A stretch of DNA of 7,619 bases from CAVPGH01 sp046726955 (GCA_046726955.1 JBKPBQ010000475.1:1-7619), one strand, 5' to 3'. Shown: positions 1-6,136, counted from the first letter of the stretch. Numbers and translations: made by a program. Notes: generated from the letters alone by a model not told the origin.

Positions 1-878
1 TTGCGGTAGAGCACGCGGGTGAGCAGCGCCCCCGCGCGCGCCACGAGCGACCGTCCCGGCTCGAGGAGGAGCAGCAGGGGAAGGCCGGCGAGCGCGGGGA
101 GGACGCGGGAGGCGAGGGCGGCCGGATCGGGCGGGCTCCCCCGCTGGTAGTCGACGCCCAGCCCGCCGCCGAGGTCGATCGTCTCCAGCGGGAAGGCTTC
201 GGCGAGCAGCGAGCGGCTCAGGTCCGCGACCTCGCGGGCGGCTTCGCCCAGCGGCTCGAGGTCCGTGATCTGCGAGCCGATGTGGCACTGGAGACCGACC
301 ACGCGCAGCGACGCGTGCGGGCGTGCCCGCCGCAGTATCTCGGGAGCCCGGGCGATGTCGACGCCGAACTTGTTCTCGCGGAGCCCGGTCGAGATGTAGG
401 GGTGGGACTTCGGGTCGATGTCCGGGTTGACCCGCAGGGACACTCGGGCCGTCTTCCCCATCCTCGCCGCTATGGCGGCGAGCTGCGTGAGCTCGTCTTC
501 GCTCTCCGCGTTGAAGTCGCCGATTCCCGTCTTGAGGCCGAGCTCGAGCTCGGCCTCCGATTTTCCGACTCCCGCGAACACGATGCGGTCCGGAGGGAAG
601 CCGGCGCGCAGCGCCGCCAGCATCTCGAAGCCGGAGACGATGTCGGCACCGGCCCCCAGACCGGACAGTATCCGGAGCAGCGCGCCGTTCCCGTTGGCCT
701 TCACTGCGTAGCAGATGCGGTGGGGCACGGACGCGAAGGCCCGCGCGTAGGCCTGGTAGGCCTCCGTGATCGCGGCCGCGCTATAGACGTAGAGCGGAGT
801 GCCGAAGCGACGTGCGGCCTCCTCGAGGGAGACGCCGTCGCAGCGCAGCTCTCCCGCCGCGCGCGAGAAGCCGGTCAC
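1..878 (-). CDS. lysA: diaminopimelate decarboxylase, LysA (C-terminus cut by left window edge)
   Basis: PLP-dependent enzyme that decarboxylates meso-diaminopimelate to L-lysine, the last step of the DAP lysine pathway, in the cytoplasm. 292 codons are visible of about 415-420 usual. The alanine-racemase-like barrel is seen in order: YAVKAN with the PLP lysine at K60, the HIGSQI motif near 199-204, the glycine-rich DLGGGLG near 235-241 that holds the PLP phosphate, and LEPGR near 272-276. The C-terminal beta domain with the substrate-side Cys and Tyr lies beyond the window. The start is GTG at 878-876, sharing bases with the upstream symporter stop (GTGA), with a GAGAAGG ribosome site just upstream, so the two are probably translationally coupled. 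Related ornithine/arginine or carboxynorspermidine decarboxylases share this fold, but the motifs and N-terminal spacing fit LysA best. Confidence 0.93.
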   Translation of the reverse strand, partial: MTGFSRAAGELRCDGVSLEEAARRFGTPLYVYSAAAITEAYQAYARAFASVPHRICYAVKANGNGALLRILSGLGAGADIVSGFEMLAALRAGFPPDRIVFAGVGKSEAELELGLKTGIGDFNAESEDELTQLAAIAARMGKTARVSLRVNPDIDPKSHPYISTGLRENKFGVDIARAPEILRRARPHASLRVVGLQCHIGSQITDLEPLGEAAREVADLSRSLLAEAFPLETIDLGGGLGVDYQRGSPPDPAALASRVLPALAGLPLLLLLEPGRSLVARAGALLTRVLYR

Positions 879-2218
879 GCGCGGCCCTTCTCGCCCCGAT
901 CCGCGCGGAGCAGCGCCGCCACCAGGCCCGAGAGCCCGAGCACGCCCACGAGGTTCGGGAAGATCTGCAGCCCGTTCATGAGGTCGCCCCAGGCCCAGAC
1001 GAGGTCCACCTTGGAGACGGCGCCCACGAGGATGAGGCCGCAGTACACCCAGCGGTAGGGAAGGATGACGCCGCGTCCGAAGACGTACTCGAGGAACTGC
1101 TCGCCGTAGTACGCCCAGCCGATGAGCGTCGTGTAGCCGAAGAGGAAGGCGCAGAAGGCGACGATCCAGCCGCCCACGACGGGGATGGAGGAGTTGAAGG
1201 CGAGGGCGACTGCCGCCGTGCTCGTCTGGCCGGAGCGCCAGGCCCCGGTGAGCAGGATCGTGAGGGCGCTGATGGAGGACGTCACGAACGACACGATGAA
1301 GACCTCCATGACCGCGTTCAGCCCCTGCTGCACCGGCCGCTCGCTGCGGGCCGTGCCGTACACCACGGCCGCAGTGCCGTAGCCCGCCTCGTTGGCGTAG
1401 ATCCCACGGGCGAGACCGTACCGGATGGCGATCATCATCCCGACACCCGCCGTGCCGCCGACGGCCCCCTGCAGGGAGAAGGCCCCGCGGACGATCATCG
1501 ACAGCACCTCGGGGAGGACGGTCAGGTGCGTGAGGATGACGAAGAGGCCGCCGGCGAGGTAGAGGCCGACCTTGGCCGGAGAGAGCTTCTCCGCGGCGCG
1601 GCCAATCGACTTCACTCCTCCGATGATCACGAGCCAGGTGAGGACCGCGATCACGATGCCCGACGCGATCGTGGGGATCCCGAACTGCGTCTTGAGCACG
1701 AGGGCCATGGAGTTCGGCTGCGTCATGGGAGTCGTGGAGAGGGCCCCGATGCCGGCCACGAGCGCGTAGATCCAGCCCAGCCACGGCAGCTTCAGGCCAT
1801 CGCGCAGGTAGTGCATCGGTCCCGCCGAGAGGTGCTCGTCGGTGAGGATGCGGAACTTGATCCCCAGGATGGCCTCGGTGAGCTTGACCGCAGTGGCCAC
1901 GAAGCCGTAGCACCAGATCCAGAAGACGGCCCCCGGACCGCCGGACACGACCGCCGTCGCCACTCCCGCGATGTTGCCGGTGCCGATCGTCCCCGCGAGC
2001 GCCGTCATGAACGCCTGGAAGGGCGAGAGCGGCCCCTTCGCTCCCGTTTCCGCTGCGGGTACGAGCGTCCCCGCCGCCTCGCGGAAGCGCGTCACCTGCA
2101 CGAAGCGATAGCGCAGGGTCAGGAAGAGGCCCGTCCCGAAGAGGAGCGCGATCGTCCAGGGGCCGAAGATGGCGTCGCTGGCCCAGAAGATCGCGCGCGA
2201 CAAGGATTCCGGGATCAT
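875..2218 (-). CDS. AGCS-family alanine/glycine:sodium symporter
   Basis: Inner-membrane secondary transporter that takes up alanine or glycine with sodium ions. At 447 residues it is full length for the family and is strongly hydrophobic, with about ten membrane segments starting near residue 18. Family signatures are GTIGTGNIAGVATA at 76-89, GGPGAVFWIW at 93-102, and the later RGIYANEAGYGTAA segment at 271-284, corresponding to the usual SNEAG(L/Y)G motif. The ATG at 2218 lies 42 bp from the divergent epimerase start and has no clear Shine-Dalgarno sequence. The gene overlaps lysA, suggesting one transcript. Substrate is inferred from the family; D-alanine or another small amino acid is possible, and the epimerase next door would fit a role in recovering alanine from wall peptides. 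Confidence 0.93.
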   Translation of the reverse strand: MIPESLSRAIFWASDAIFGPWTIALLFGTGLFLTLRYRFVQVTRFREAAGTLVPAAETGAKGPLSPFQAFMTALAGTIGTGNIAGVATAVVSGGPGAVFWIWCYGFVATAVKLTEAILGIKFRILTDEHLSAGPMHYLRDGLKLPWLGWIYALVAGIGALSTTPMTQPNSMALVLKTQFGIPTIASGIVIAVLTWLVIIGGVKSIGRAAEKLSPAKVGLYLAGGLFVILTHLTVLPEVLSMIVRGAFSLQGAVGGTAGVGMMIAIRYGLARGIYANEAGYGTAAVVYGTARSERPVQQGLNAVMEVFIVSFVTSSISALTILLTGAWRSGQTSTAAVALAFNSSIPVVGGWIVAFCAFLFGYTTLIGWAYYGEQFLEYVFGRGVILPYRWVYCGLILVGAVSKVDLVWAWGDLMNGLQIFPNLVGVLGLSGLVAALLRADRGEKGRA

Positions 2219-2229
2219 GGCGGCCCGGA

Positions 2230-2235
2230 ATCATA
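2230..2235 (-). promoter_or_regulatory. possible -10 element for the symporter-lysA operon
   Basis: On the minus strand this hexamer reads TATGAT, one base from the sigma-70 -10 consensus, inside the 42-bp gap between divergent genes. It ends 11 nt before the symporter ATG, so the leader would be only a few bases, consistent with the missing Shine-Dalgarno. No convincing -35 is present at the expected spacing. Weak support only. Confidence 0.2.
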
Positions 2236-2260
2236 CCCGACCTGTGAGATCCTCTGGGAC

Positions 2261-3364
2261 ATGAGAAGGCGCGACTGGTTGACCCGTACGGGCATGCTAG
2301 CGGCGACGGCGGCTCTTCCGGGGCGCGCGCGGGCGGAGGAGGCCTCGGGCCTCGCGACGGAGGTCGTCCGGTTGAAGCTCCGGCACACCTGGACGACCAC
2401 GATGTCCTCGTCCGAGTTCCGCGACACGCTCTACGTGCGGCTCCGCCACGACGGCGTCACCGGCATCGGCGAGGGAGCGCCCATCGTCCGCTATCAGGAG
2501 AACGCGGTCGAGGGAGAGAAGGCGGTTCTCGGCCTTCGTTCCTGGCTCGAGGGCGCCGATCCCTGGGCCCGCGCCCGGCTCCTCGACGAGCTGGGACGGC
2601 GAGTGACCGGACAGTACGCGGCGAAGGCCGCGGTGGACATCGCGCTCCACGACTGGGCCGGCCAGAAGCTCGGCGTTCCCGTCTATCGCCTGTTCGGCCT
2701 CGACCGCGCGGACGCGCCCGTCACGACCTTCTCGATCGGCATCGACACGCCCGAAATGACGCGGGCGAAGGTCCGGGAGGCCGAGCCCTTCCCGGTCCTG
2801 AAGATCAAGGTCGGCCTCGACACCGACGAGCCCACGATCGAGGCCGTGCGCAGCGTGACGAAGAAGCCGCTGCGCGTGGACGCCAACGAGGGCTGGAAGG
2901 ACAAGGAGCTCGCCCTCCGGCGCATCAAGTGGCTGGAGACCCAGGGTGTCGAGTTCATCGAGCAGCCCATGCCCGCGGCCATGCTGGAGGAGCAGCGCTG
3001 GCTGCACTCGCGCGTGTCCATGCCGATCTTCGCCGACGAATCCTGCCTGCGCCCCACCGACATCCCGAAGATCGCCGACGCCTACGACGGCATCAACGTC
3101 AAGGTGGACAAGGCGGGCGGCCTCCTGGCCGCGGTGCGCATGATCGACGCCGCGCGGGCGCACGGGCTCAAGGTGATGCTCGGCTGCATGGTCTCGAGCT
3201 CGGTCGCGATCACCGGCGCCGCCCACATCTCGCCGCTCGTGGACTACGCGGACCTCGACGGCAACCTGCTCGTGGCCAACGATCCCTACAAGGGCGTCAC
3301 GGTGCGGGAGGGGAAGCTCGCGCTGCCGGACGGGCCGGGGCTGGGGCTGACGCCGGCCGCGTAG
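2261..3364 (+). CDS. Tat-exported dipeptide epimerase (L-Ala-D/L-Glu epimerase type, enolase superfamily)
   Basis: Enolase-superfamily enzyme that epimerises the C-terminal residue of dipeptides such as L-Ala-D-Glu from murein peptides. It has 367 residues. Expected active-site elements are all visible: KIK at 181-183 (K183), metal ligands D207 (VDANEGW), E234 (EQPMP) and D259 (ADES), the second catalytic lysine K281 in NVKVDKAGG, GCMVSSS near 308-314, and a DxD pair (D331, D333 in DLDG) that in the dipeptide subgroup binds the substrate ammonium. The N-terminus begins MRRRDWLTRTG, then a short hydrophobic stretch and ARA at 23-25, like a twin-arginine signal with a signal peptidase site; most characterised homologues are cytoplasmic. 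The ATG at 2261 was chosen because it retains this signal; upstream codons in the same frame run antisense to the symporter. Exact dipeptide preference is not determined by the sequence. Confidence 0.9.
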   Translation: MRRRDWLTRTGMLAATAALPGRARAEEASGLATEVVRLKLRHTWTTTMSSSEFRDTLYVRLRHDGVTGIGEGAPIVRYQENAVEGEKAVLGLRSWLEGADPWARARLLDELGRRVTGQYAAKAAVDIALHDWAGQKLGVPVYRLFGLDRADAPVTTFSIGIDTPEMTRAKVREAEPFPVLKIKVGLDTDEPTIEAVRSVTKKPLRVDANEGWKDKELALRRIKWLETQGVEFIEQPMPAAMLEEQRWLHSRVSMPIFADESCLRPTDIPKIADAYDGINVKVDKAGGLLAAVRMIDAARAHGLKVMLGCMVSSSVAITGAAHISPLVDYADLDGNLLVANDPYKGVTVREGKLALPDGPGLGLTPAA

Positions 3365-3380
3365 CTCCGGCGGCAAAGCG

Positions 3381-3413
3381 AAGAGGGCAGCCCTCGAAGA
3401 GGGCCACCCTCTT
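3381..3413. terminator. 33-nt imperfect palindrome between convergent genes, likely bidirectional terminator
   Basis: Outer arms AAGAGGG (3381-3387) and CCCTCTT (3407-3413) pair over 7 bp. A symmetric CA/CA internal bulge follows, then inner arms GCCCTC (3390-3395) and GAGGGC (3399-3404) around a GAA loop. It starts 16 bp after the epimerase stop and lies 33 bp past the stop of the convergent membrane-protein gene, so it can fold identically in both transcripts. There is no long U-tract on either side, only short T-containing runs. The arms can also refold as two smaller hairpins. Confidence 0.6.
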
Positions 3414-3446
3414 GCCTAGCGCGTCATCGATCGGCGGGCTTTCGCG

Positions 3447-3731
3447 TCAGCGCAGCACGGCTCGTCGTCGGCCGAAGACCCCCAGCGCGCGCAGGATTGC
3501 GATGAGCAGAGCGGCGCCGAGTATCGCGACGATCCAGGCCGCCCCCGAGGAGTGCGCGCGGATCCCCATCGCGTTGGCGACGGCGACCCCGAGAACCGAC
3601 CCCACGACTCCGACGAGCACGTTGGCCAGGATGCCCATCTGGGCGTTGGTCCTCATCAGGATGCTGGCCAGCCAGCCGACGATGCCCCCGATGACGAGGG
3701 TCACGATAAAGTTCGAGGATCCAAGGTCCAT
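3447..3731 (-). CDS. GlsB/YeaQ/YmgE family small membrane protein
   Basis: 94-residue inner-membrane protein of the family once called transglycosylase-associated, often induced by general stress; its biochemical role is not established. Three predicted membrane helices lie at about 8-26, 33-55 and 63-84. The family pattern is clear: GGIVGWLAS at 15-23, LMRT at 25-28, Q31 and the glycine-rich NVLVGVVGSVLG at 37-48. A short arginine-rich cytoplasmic tail ends the protein. The ATG at 3731 is fixed by a strong Shine-Dalgarno (AGGAGG at 3741-3736, 4 nt away). It is probably monocistronic: about 200 bp separate it from the upstream HAD gene, and a hairpin follows it. Confidence 0.9.
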   Translation of the reverse strand: MDLGSSNFIVTLVIGGIVGWLASILMRTNAQMGILANVLVGVVGSVLGVAVANAMGIRAHSSGAAWIVAILGAALLIAILRALGVFGRRRAVLR

Positions 3732-3735
3732 TTCT

Positions 3736-3741
3736 CCTCCT
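3736..3741 (-). promoter_or_regulatory. strong Shine-Dalgarno of the GlsB-type gene
   Basis: AGGAGG on the minus strand, 4 nt before the ATG at 3731. It is the clearest ribosome-binding site in the window and suggests high translation of this small membrane protein relative to its neighbours. In the rest of the gap to the HAD gene (3742-3933) I see no gene and no convincing promoter. Confidence 0.75.
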
Positions 3742-3925
3742 CAGGGCCAGGGTCCGTCGCCGGCGCTCAGGCCCCGCAGGGGGACAACAGCAAGGCACGA
3801 GCCACGTGCGGCCAAACGTCGCCCTTCGCATGCTACCCGGTGCCGGCGAGGGCCTTGCGAGCGGCCTGGCGGCGGTTTCCGTCGTGATTCCAGGCGGTCG
3901 AGCGCGCGAATGTCGCCCCTTTGTA

Positions 3926-3940
3926 GATCTGTCTCAGATC
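3926..3940. repeat. short inverted repeat over the HAD stop codon
   Basis: GATCTG (3926-3931) and CAGATC (3935-3940) form a perfect 6-bp stem around a 3-nt loop. The TGA stop of the HAD gene (3934-3936) lies inside it. No U-tract follows on the minus strand, so a terminator role is doubtful. Confidence 0.3.
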
Positions 3941-4641
3941 CGCCCTTCCAGCCAGTCCGCGAGCTCCAGCAGCGATCTCACCCGCCGGCAGTCCACGTCC
4001 GGCCACAGGCCCGAGCGGTCGAGCAGCACCGGCTCGATGCCGGCGTTGCGGGCGCCGCGCACGTCGGCCTCGTAGAGATCCCCGACGTGGACGGTCGTCC
4101 CGGCGCGGGCGTTCATGCGCGACAGGGCCAGCTCGAAGAAGCGGGGATCCGGCTTCTCGACCTTCTCCTCCCAGGAGTCGAGCACGAGGTCGACGAGCGG
4201 CCGCAGCCGGAGGCGGTCGAACAAGGCCCGGACCGTACCGTTGGCGTTCGAGACGACGGCAAGTCGCAGCCCGGTGGCCCGCAGCCGTCGCAGGGCTTCC
4301 GGTACTTCCTCCGGAACCGTCTCCCAGAGGTTGTGCTGGTCGTGGTACTCGCGCACCTCGCGCAGCGCCGCCTCCGTCCGCTCCGAGAGGGCGACCCCCG
4401 CGTGCGTGAGGACGAGCTCCATGAAGACCCAGCGCTTCCGGCCGTCGCTCGAGGCGCGCAGGTTCTCGGGCGTGTCCAGCTCGAAGCGGGCCGGCGCGTC
4501 CGCCGCCTCCAGCCGCGCCGCGTCGATCGCGACGCCGTGCGCGGCGAGGTGCGTCGCCACGCGCGCCCAGTTCGGGTTGACGAGGACGCCGCCGGCGTCG
4601 AGGAAGAGGGTTTCCGTCCTGGGCATGACGCACAGTAGCAC
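3934..4641 (-). CDS. HAD-superfamily hydrolase (subfamily IA-like)
   Basis: Soluble haloacid-dehalogenase fold protein of 235 residues, likely a small-molecule phosphatase or related hydrolase; substrate unknown. Motif I is FLDAGGVL with nucleophile D15, motif II VVSNANG with S131, motif III EKPDP with K163, and motif IV VHVGDLYEAD with G187, D188 and D193. A helical cap lies at about 25-110. The usual second motif-I Asp is Gly (G17), as in some non-phosphatase or divergent members. The GTG at 4641 sits 10 nt after a GGGGAGGG ribosome site (4659-4652). An ATG at 4626 has no such site but would give the more typical short lead to motif I; either may be the true start. The gene is divergent from the RpiB-DeoC pair across a perfect palindrome, so shared control and a sugar-phosphate substrate are possible but unproven. 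Confidence 0.87.
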   Translation of the reverse strand: MLLCVMPRTETLFLDAGGVLVNPNWARVATHLAAHGVAIDAARLEAADAPARFELDTPENLRASSDGRKRWVFMELVLTHAGVALSERTEAALREVREYHDQHNLWETVPEEVPEALRRLRATGLRLAVVSNANGTVRALFDRLRLRPLVDLVLDSWEEKVEKPDPRFFELALSRMNARAGTTVHVGDLYEADVRGARNAGIEPVLLDRSGLWPDVDCRRVRSLLELADWLEGRI

Positions 4642-4648
4642 GTGCTAC
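4635..4648. promoter_or_regulatory. perfect 14-bp palindrome, candidate operator between divergent genes
   Basis: GTAGCACGTGCTAC is a perfect palindrome with central CG, placed between the HAD gene and the RpiB gene and overlapping the GTG candidate start of the former. An even, CG-centred symmetry is typical of operators bound by LacI-type dimers, but no regulator gene is in the window. The AT content is higher than in flanking DNA. In RNA it could also form a 5-6 bp hairpin. Confidence 0.45.
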
Positions 4649-4651
4649 CAT

Positions 4652-4659
4652 CCCTCCCC
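4652..4659 (-). promoter_or_regulatory. Shine-Dalgarno supporting the GTG start of the HAD gene
   Basis: GGGGAGGG on the minus strand, containing a perfect GGAGG core, 10 nt before the GTG at 4641 and 25 nt before the alternative ATG at 4626. The spacing favours the GTG. Confidence 0.4.
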
Positions 4660-4661
4660 GC

Positions 4662-5264
4662 GTGAAGGACATCGTGACCGCGGAAGACGTGATGCAGGCG
4701 CCTCCGGGCGGCGAGGTCCTCGCTTCTCCCGGCGCGATCGTCACGCCGTGGGCGCGAGAGATGGCGGCGACCCGCGGCGTGCGGATCTCCGTGGGCGCGT
4801 CGGCGCCCGGCCCGTTCACGGTCGCGGTGGGTGCCGACCACGGCGGCTTCGCGCTCAAGGAGGAGATCAAGGTCCACCTGACGCGCCTGGGATACCGGTT
4901 CCGGGACCTCGGCACGTTCTCGACGGAAGCAGTCGACTACCCCGACGTCGCTCTCGCCGTGGCCCGCGGGGTACGCGCGGGCGAGGCCCGACTGGGGATC
5001 CTCGTGGACGGCGCGGGGCTCGGCTCGGCCATGGCCGCCAACAAGGTGAAGGGGATCCGCGCCGCGCCCTGCACGGAGCCCGACGCCGCGAAGAACGCCC
5101 GCGAGCACAACGACGCCAACGTCCTCACGCTGGGCGCGCGGTTCGTGGACGCGGCGAAGATGCGGCCGATCGTCGAGACGTTCCTCACCACGGAGTGCAC
5201 GGAAGAGCGGCACCGCCGCCGCGTCCGCAAGATCGAGGGGATCGAGGAGGGCCAGGGACGGTGA
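4662..5264 (+). CDS. rpiB: RpiB/LacA/LacB-family sugar-phosphate isomerase with EutT-like N-terminal extension
   Basis: 200 residues, about 50 more than ordinary RpiB, which interconverts ribose 5-phosphate and ribulose 5-phosphate. The isomerase core starts near residue 52: VGADHGGF (D59, H60), DYPDVA at 92-97, AANKVKGIRA near 125-134, and EHNDANVLTLGAR at 148-160 with the conserved His149. The loop that normally reads CGTG is DGAG here, so the catalytic Cys is replaced by Asp116 and the Thr by Ala118. Residues 1-45 (MKDIVTAEDVMQA..., VTPWAREMAATRGVRI) match in pattern the N-terminus of EutT as I recall it, which supports the GTG at 4662 although no Shine-Dalgarno precedes it; GTG at 4674 is an alternative. 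Its stop overlaps the DeoC start. The substrate may not be ribose 5-phosphate, given the altered active site. Confidence 0.9.
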   Translation: MKDIVTAEDVMQAPPGGEVLASPGAIVTPWAREMAATRGVRISVGASAPGPFTVAVGADHGGFALKEEIKVHLTRLGYRFRDLGTFSTEAVDYPDVALAVARGVRAGEARLGILVDGAGLGSAMAANKVKGIRAAPCTEPDAAKNAREHNDANVLTLGARFVDAAKMRPIVETFLTTECTEERHRRRVRKIEGIEEGQGR

Positions 5265-6136
5265 GCGATCCGCAGCTCGTGGACGTCATCGTCCGGACCG
5301 TGCTCGCCCAGCTGCGCCTCGCCGAGCCCGAGGCGCCCTGCGCCTGCCACTCCGTCCCCGGTGGCTGCTGTCCCGACCGCCTCGGTCTCATGCTCGGCCA
5401 CGGCGCGGAGCGATTCGGCCTGCAAGCCGGGGGCAGCCTCTACCCGCGCGAGATCGCCCGCCTCATCGACCACACGCTCCTCAAGCCCGAGGCCACGCGC
5501 AGCCAGATCGAGACGCTGTGCCGGGAGGCGCGCGAGCACGGCTTCGCTACCGTCTGCGTCAACCCGGCCTGGGTCCGGCTGTGCGCGGAGCTGCTACGCG
5601 GCTCCGAGTCCCGCGTCTGCACGGTGGCCGGGTTCCCCCTCGGCGCCTCGCTGCCCGAGGTCAAGGCCTTCGAGGGCGTGCGCGCGGTGGAAGACGGCGC
5701 CACGGAAGTGGACATGGTCATGAACGTGGGCGCGCTCAAGTCCCGCGACTACCGGCTCGTGGAGCGCGACGTGGCGGCCGTCGTCGGCGCCTGCCACCCG
5801 CGCGGGGCGTGCGTGAAGGTCATCATCGAGGCCGCCCTCCTCGATGACGACGAGAAGGTGAGGGCCTGCGTCGTTGCGCGGGCGGCGGGGGCGGACTTCG
5901 TCAAGACCTCGACCGGGTTTGGACCGGGGGGCGCCACCGCCGCCGACGTCGCGCTCATGCGGCGGGTGGTGGGCACCGCGATGGGCGTGAAGGCCGCGGG
6001 AGGCGTGCGCGACCTGAAGTCCGCGCGCGAGCTGATCGCGGCGGGAGCGGACCGGATCGGCGCGAGCGTCGGGGTGAAGATCGTCCAGGAGAGCCAGGGC
6101 GCATCGACGACCGGCGCGGCGGGCACGGGGTATTAG
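5261..6136 (+). CDS. deoC: deoxyribose-phosphate aldolase (DeoC) with helix and Cys-rich N-terminal extension
   Basis: Class I aldolase that cleaves 2-deoxyribose 5-phosphate to glyceraldehyde 3-phosphate and acetaldehyde. 291 residues against about 220-260 usual. The barrel runs from about 64 to 276: LIDHTLLKPEA at 68-78, VDMVMN with D151, FVKTSTGFGPGG with Schiff-base lysine K215, and GVKAAGGVRD with K244. Before it, residues 5-20 form a predicted amphipathic helix (QLVDVIVRTVLAQLRL), then CACH and CC around 27-37 give four Cys and one His in 11 residues. The tail after 276 is Ala/Gly/Ser/Thr-rich and ends in Tyr, as in E. coli DeoC. The GTG start at 5261-5263 overlaps the RpiB stop (GTGA), with GAGGAGG about 10 nt upstream, so the two are co-translated. 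The active-site residues look intact. Confidence 0.93.
   Translation: MSDPQLVDVIVRTVLAQLRLAEPEAPCACHSVPGGCCPDRLGLMLGHGAERFGLQAGGSLYPREIARLIDHTLLKPEATRSQIETLCREAREHGFATVCVNPAWVRLCAELLRGSESRVCTVAGFPLGASLPEVKAFEGVRAVEDGATEVDMVMNVGALKSRDYRLVERDVAAVVGACHPRGACVKVIIEAALLDDDEKVRACVVARAAGADFVKTSTGFGPGGATAADVALMRRVVGTAMGVKAAGGVRDLKSARELIAAGADRIGASVGVKIVQESQGASTTGAAGTGY

Noticed and set aside
282..1058. 258-codon plus-strand open frame
   Set aside because: Antisense to lysA and the symporter; composition is that of a high-GC shadow frame.
812..2260. Long open frame upstream of and in frame with the epimerase
   Set aside because: It runs antisense to the well-supported symporter, is rich in Arg, Glu, Asp and His as expected from GC-biased antisense reading, and shows no family motif.
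3742..3933. Search for a small gene, tRNA or sRNA in the gap before the GlsB-type gene
   Set aside because: No start with a ribosome site, no cloverleaf pattern and no convincing promoter; only a small CCCC/GGGG hairpin near 3772-3783.
3926..3940. GATCTG/CAGATC hairpin as the HAD terminator
   Set aside because: The stem is short, contains the stop codon and has no U-tract after it; kept only as a small inverted repeat.
2929..4638. 569-codon plus-strand open frame crossing the epimerase end and the HAD gene
   Set aside because: It spans two convergent real genes, the hairpin and an intergenic gap, and has Arg/Ala/Pro-rich composition without motifs.
3833..4915. 360-codon minus-strand frame across HAD and RpiB
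   Set aside because: It covers parts of two divergent genes and the palindrome; its translation lacks recognisable domains.
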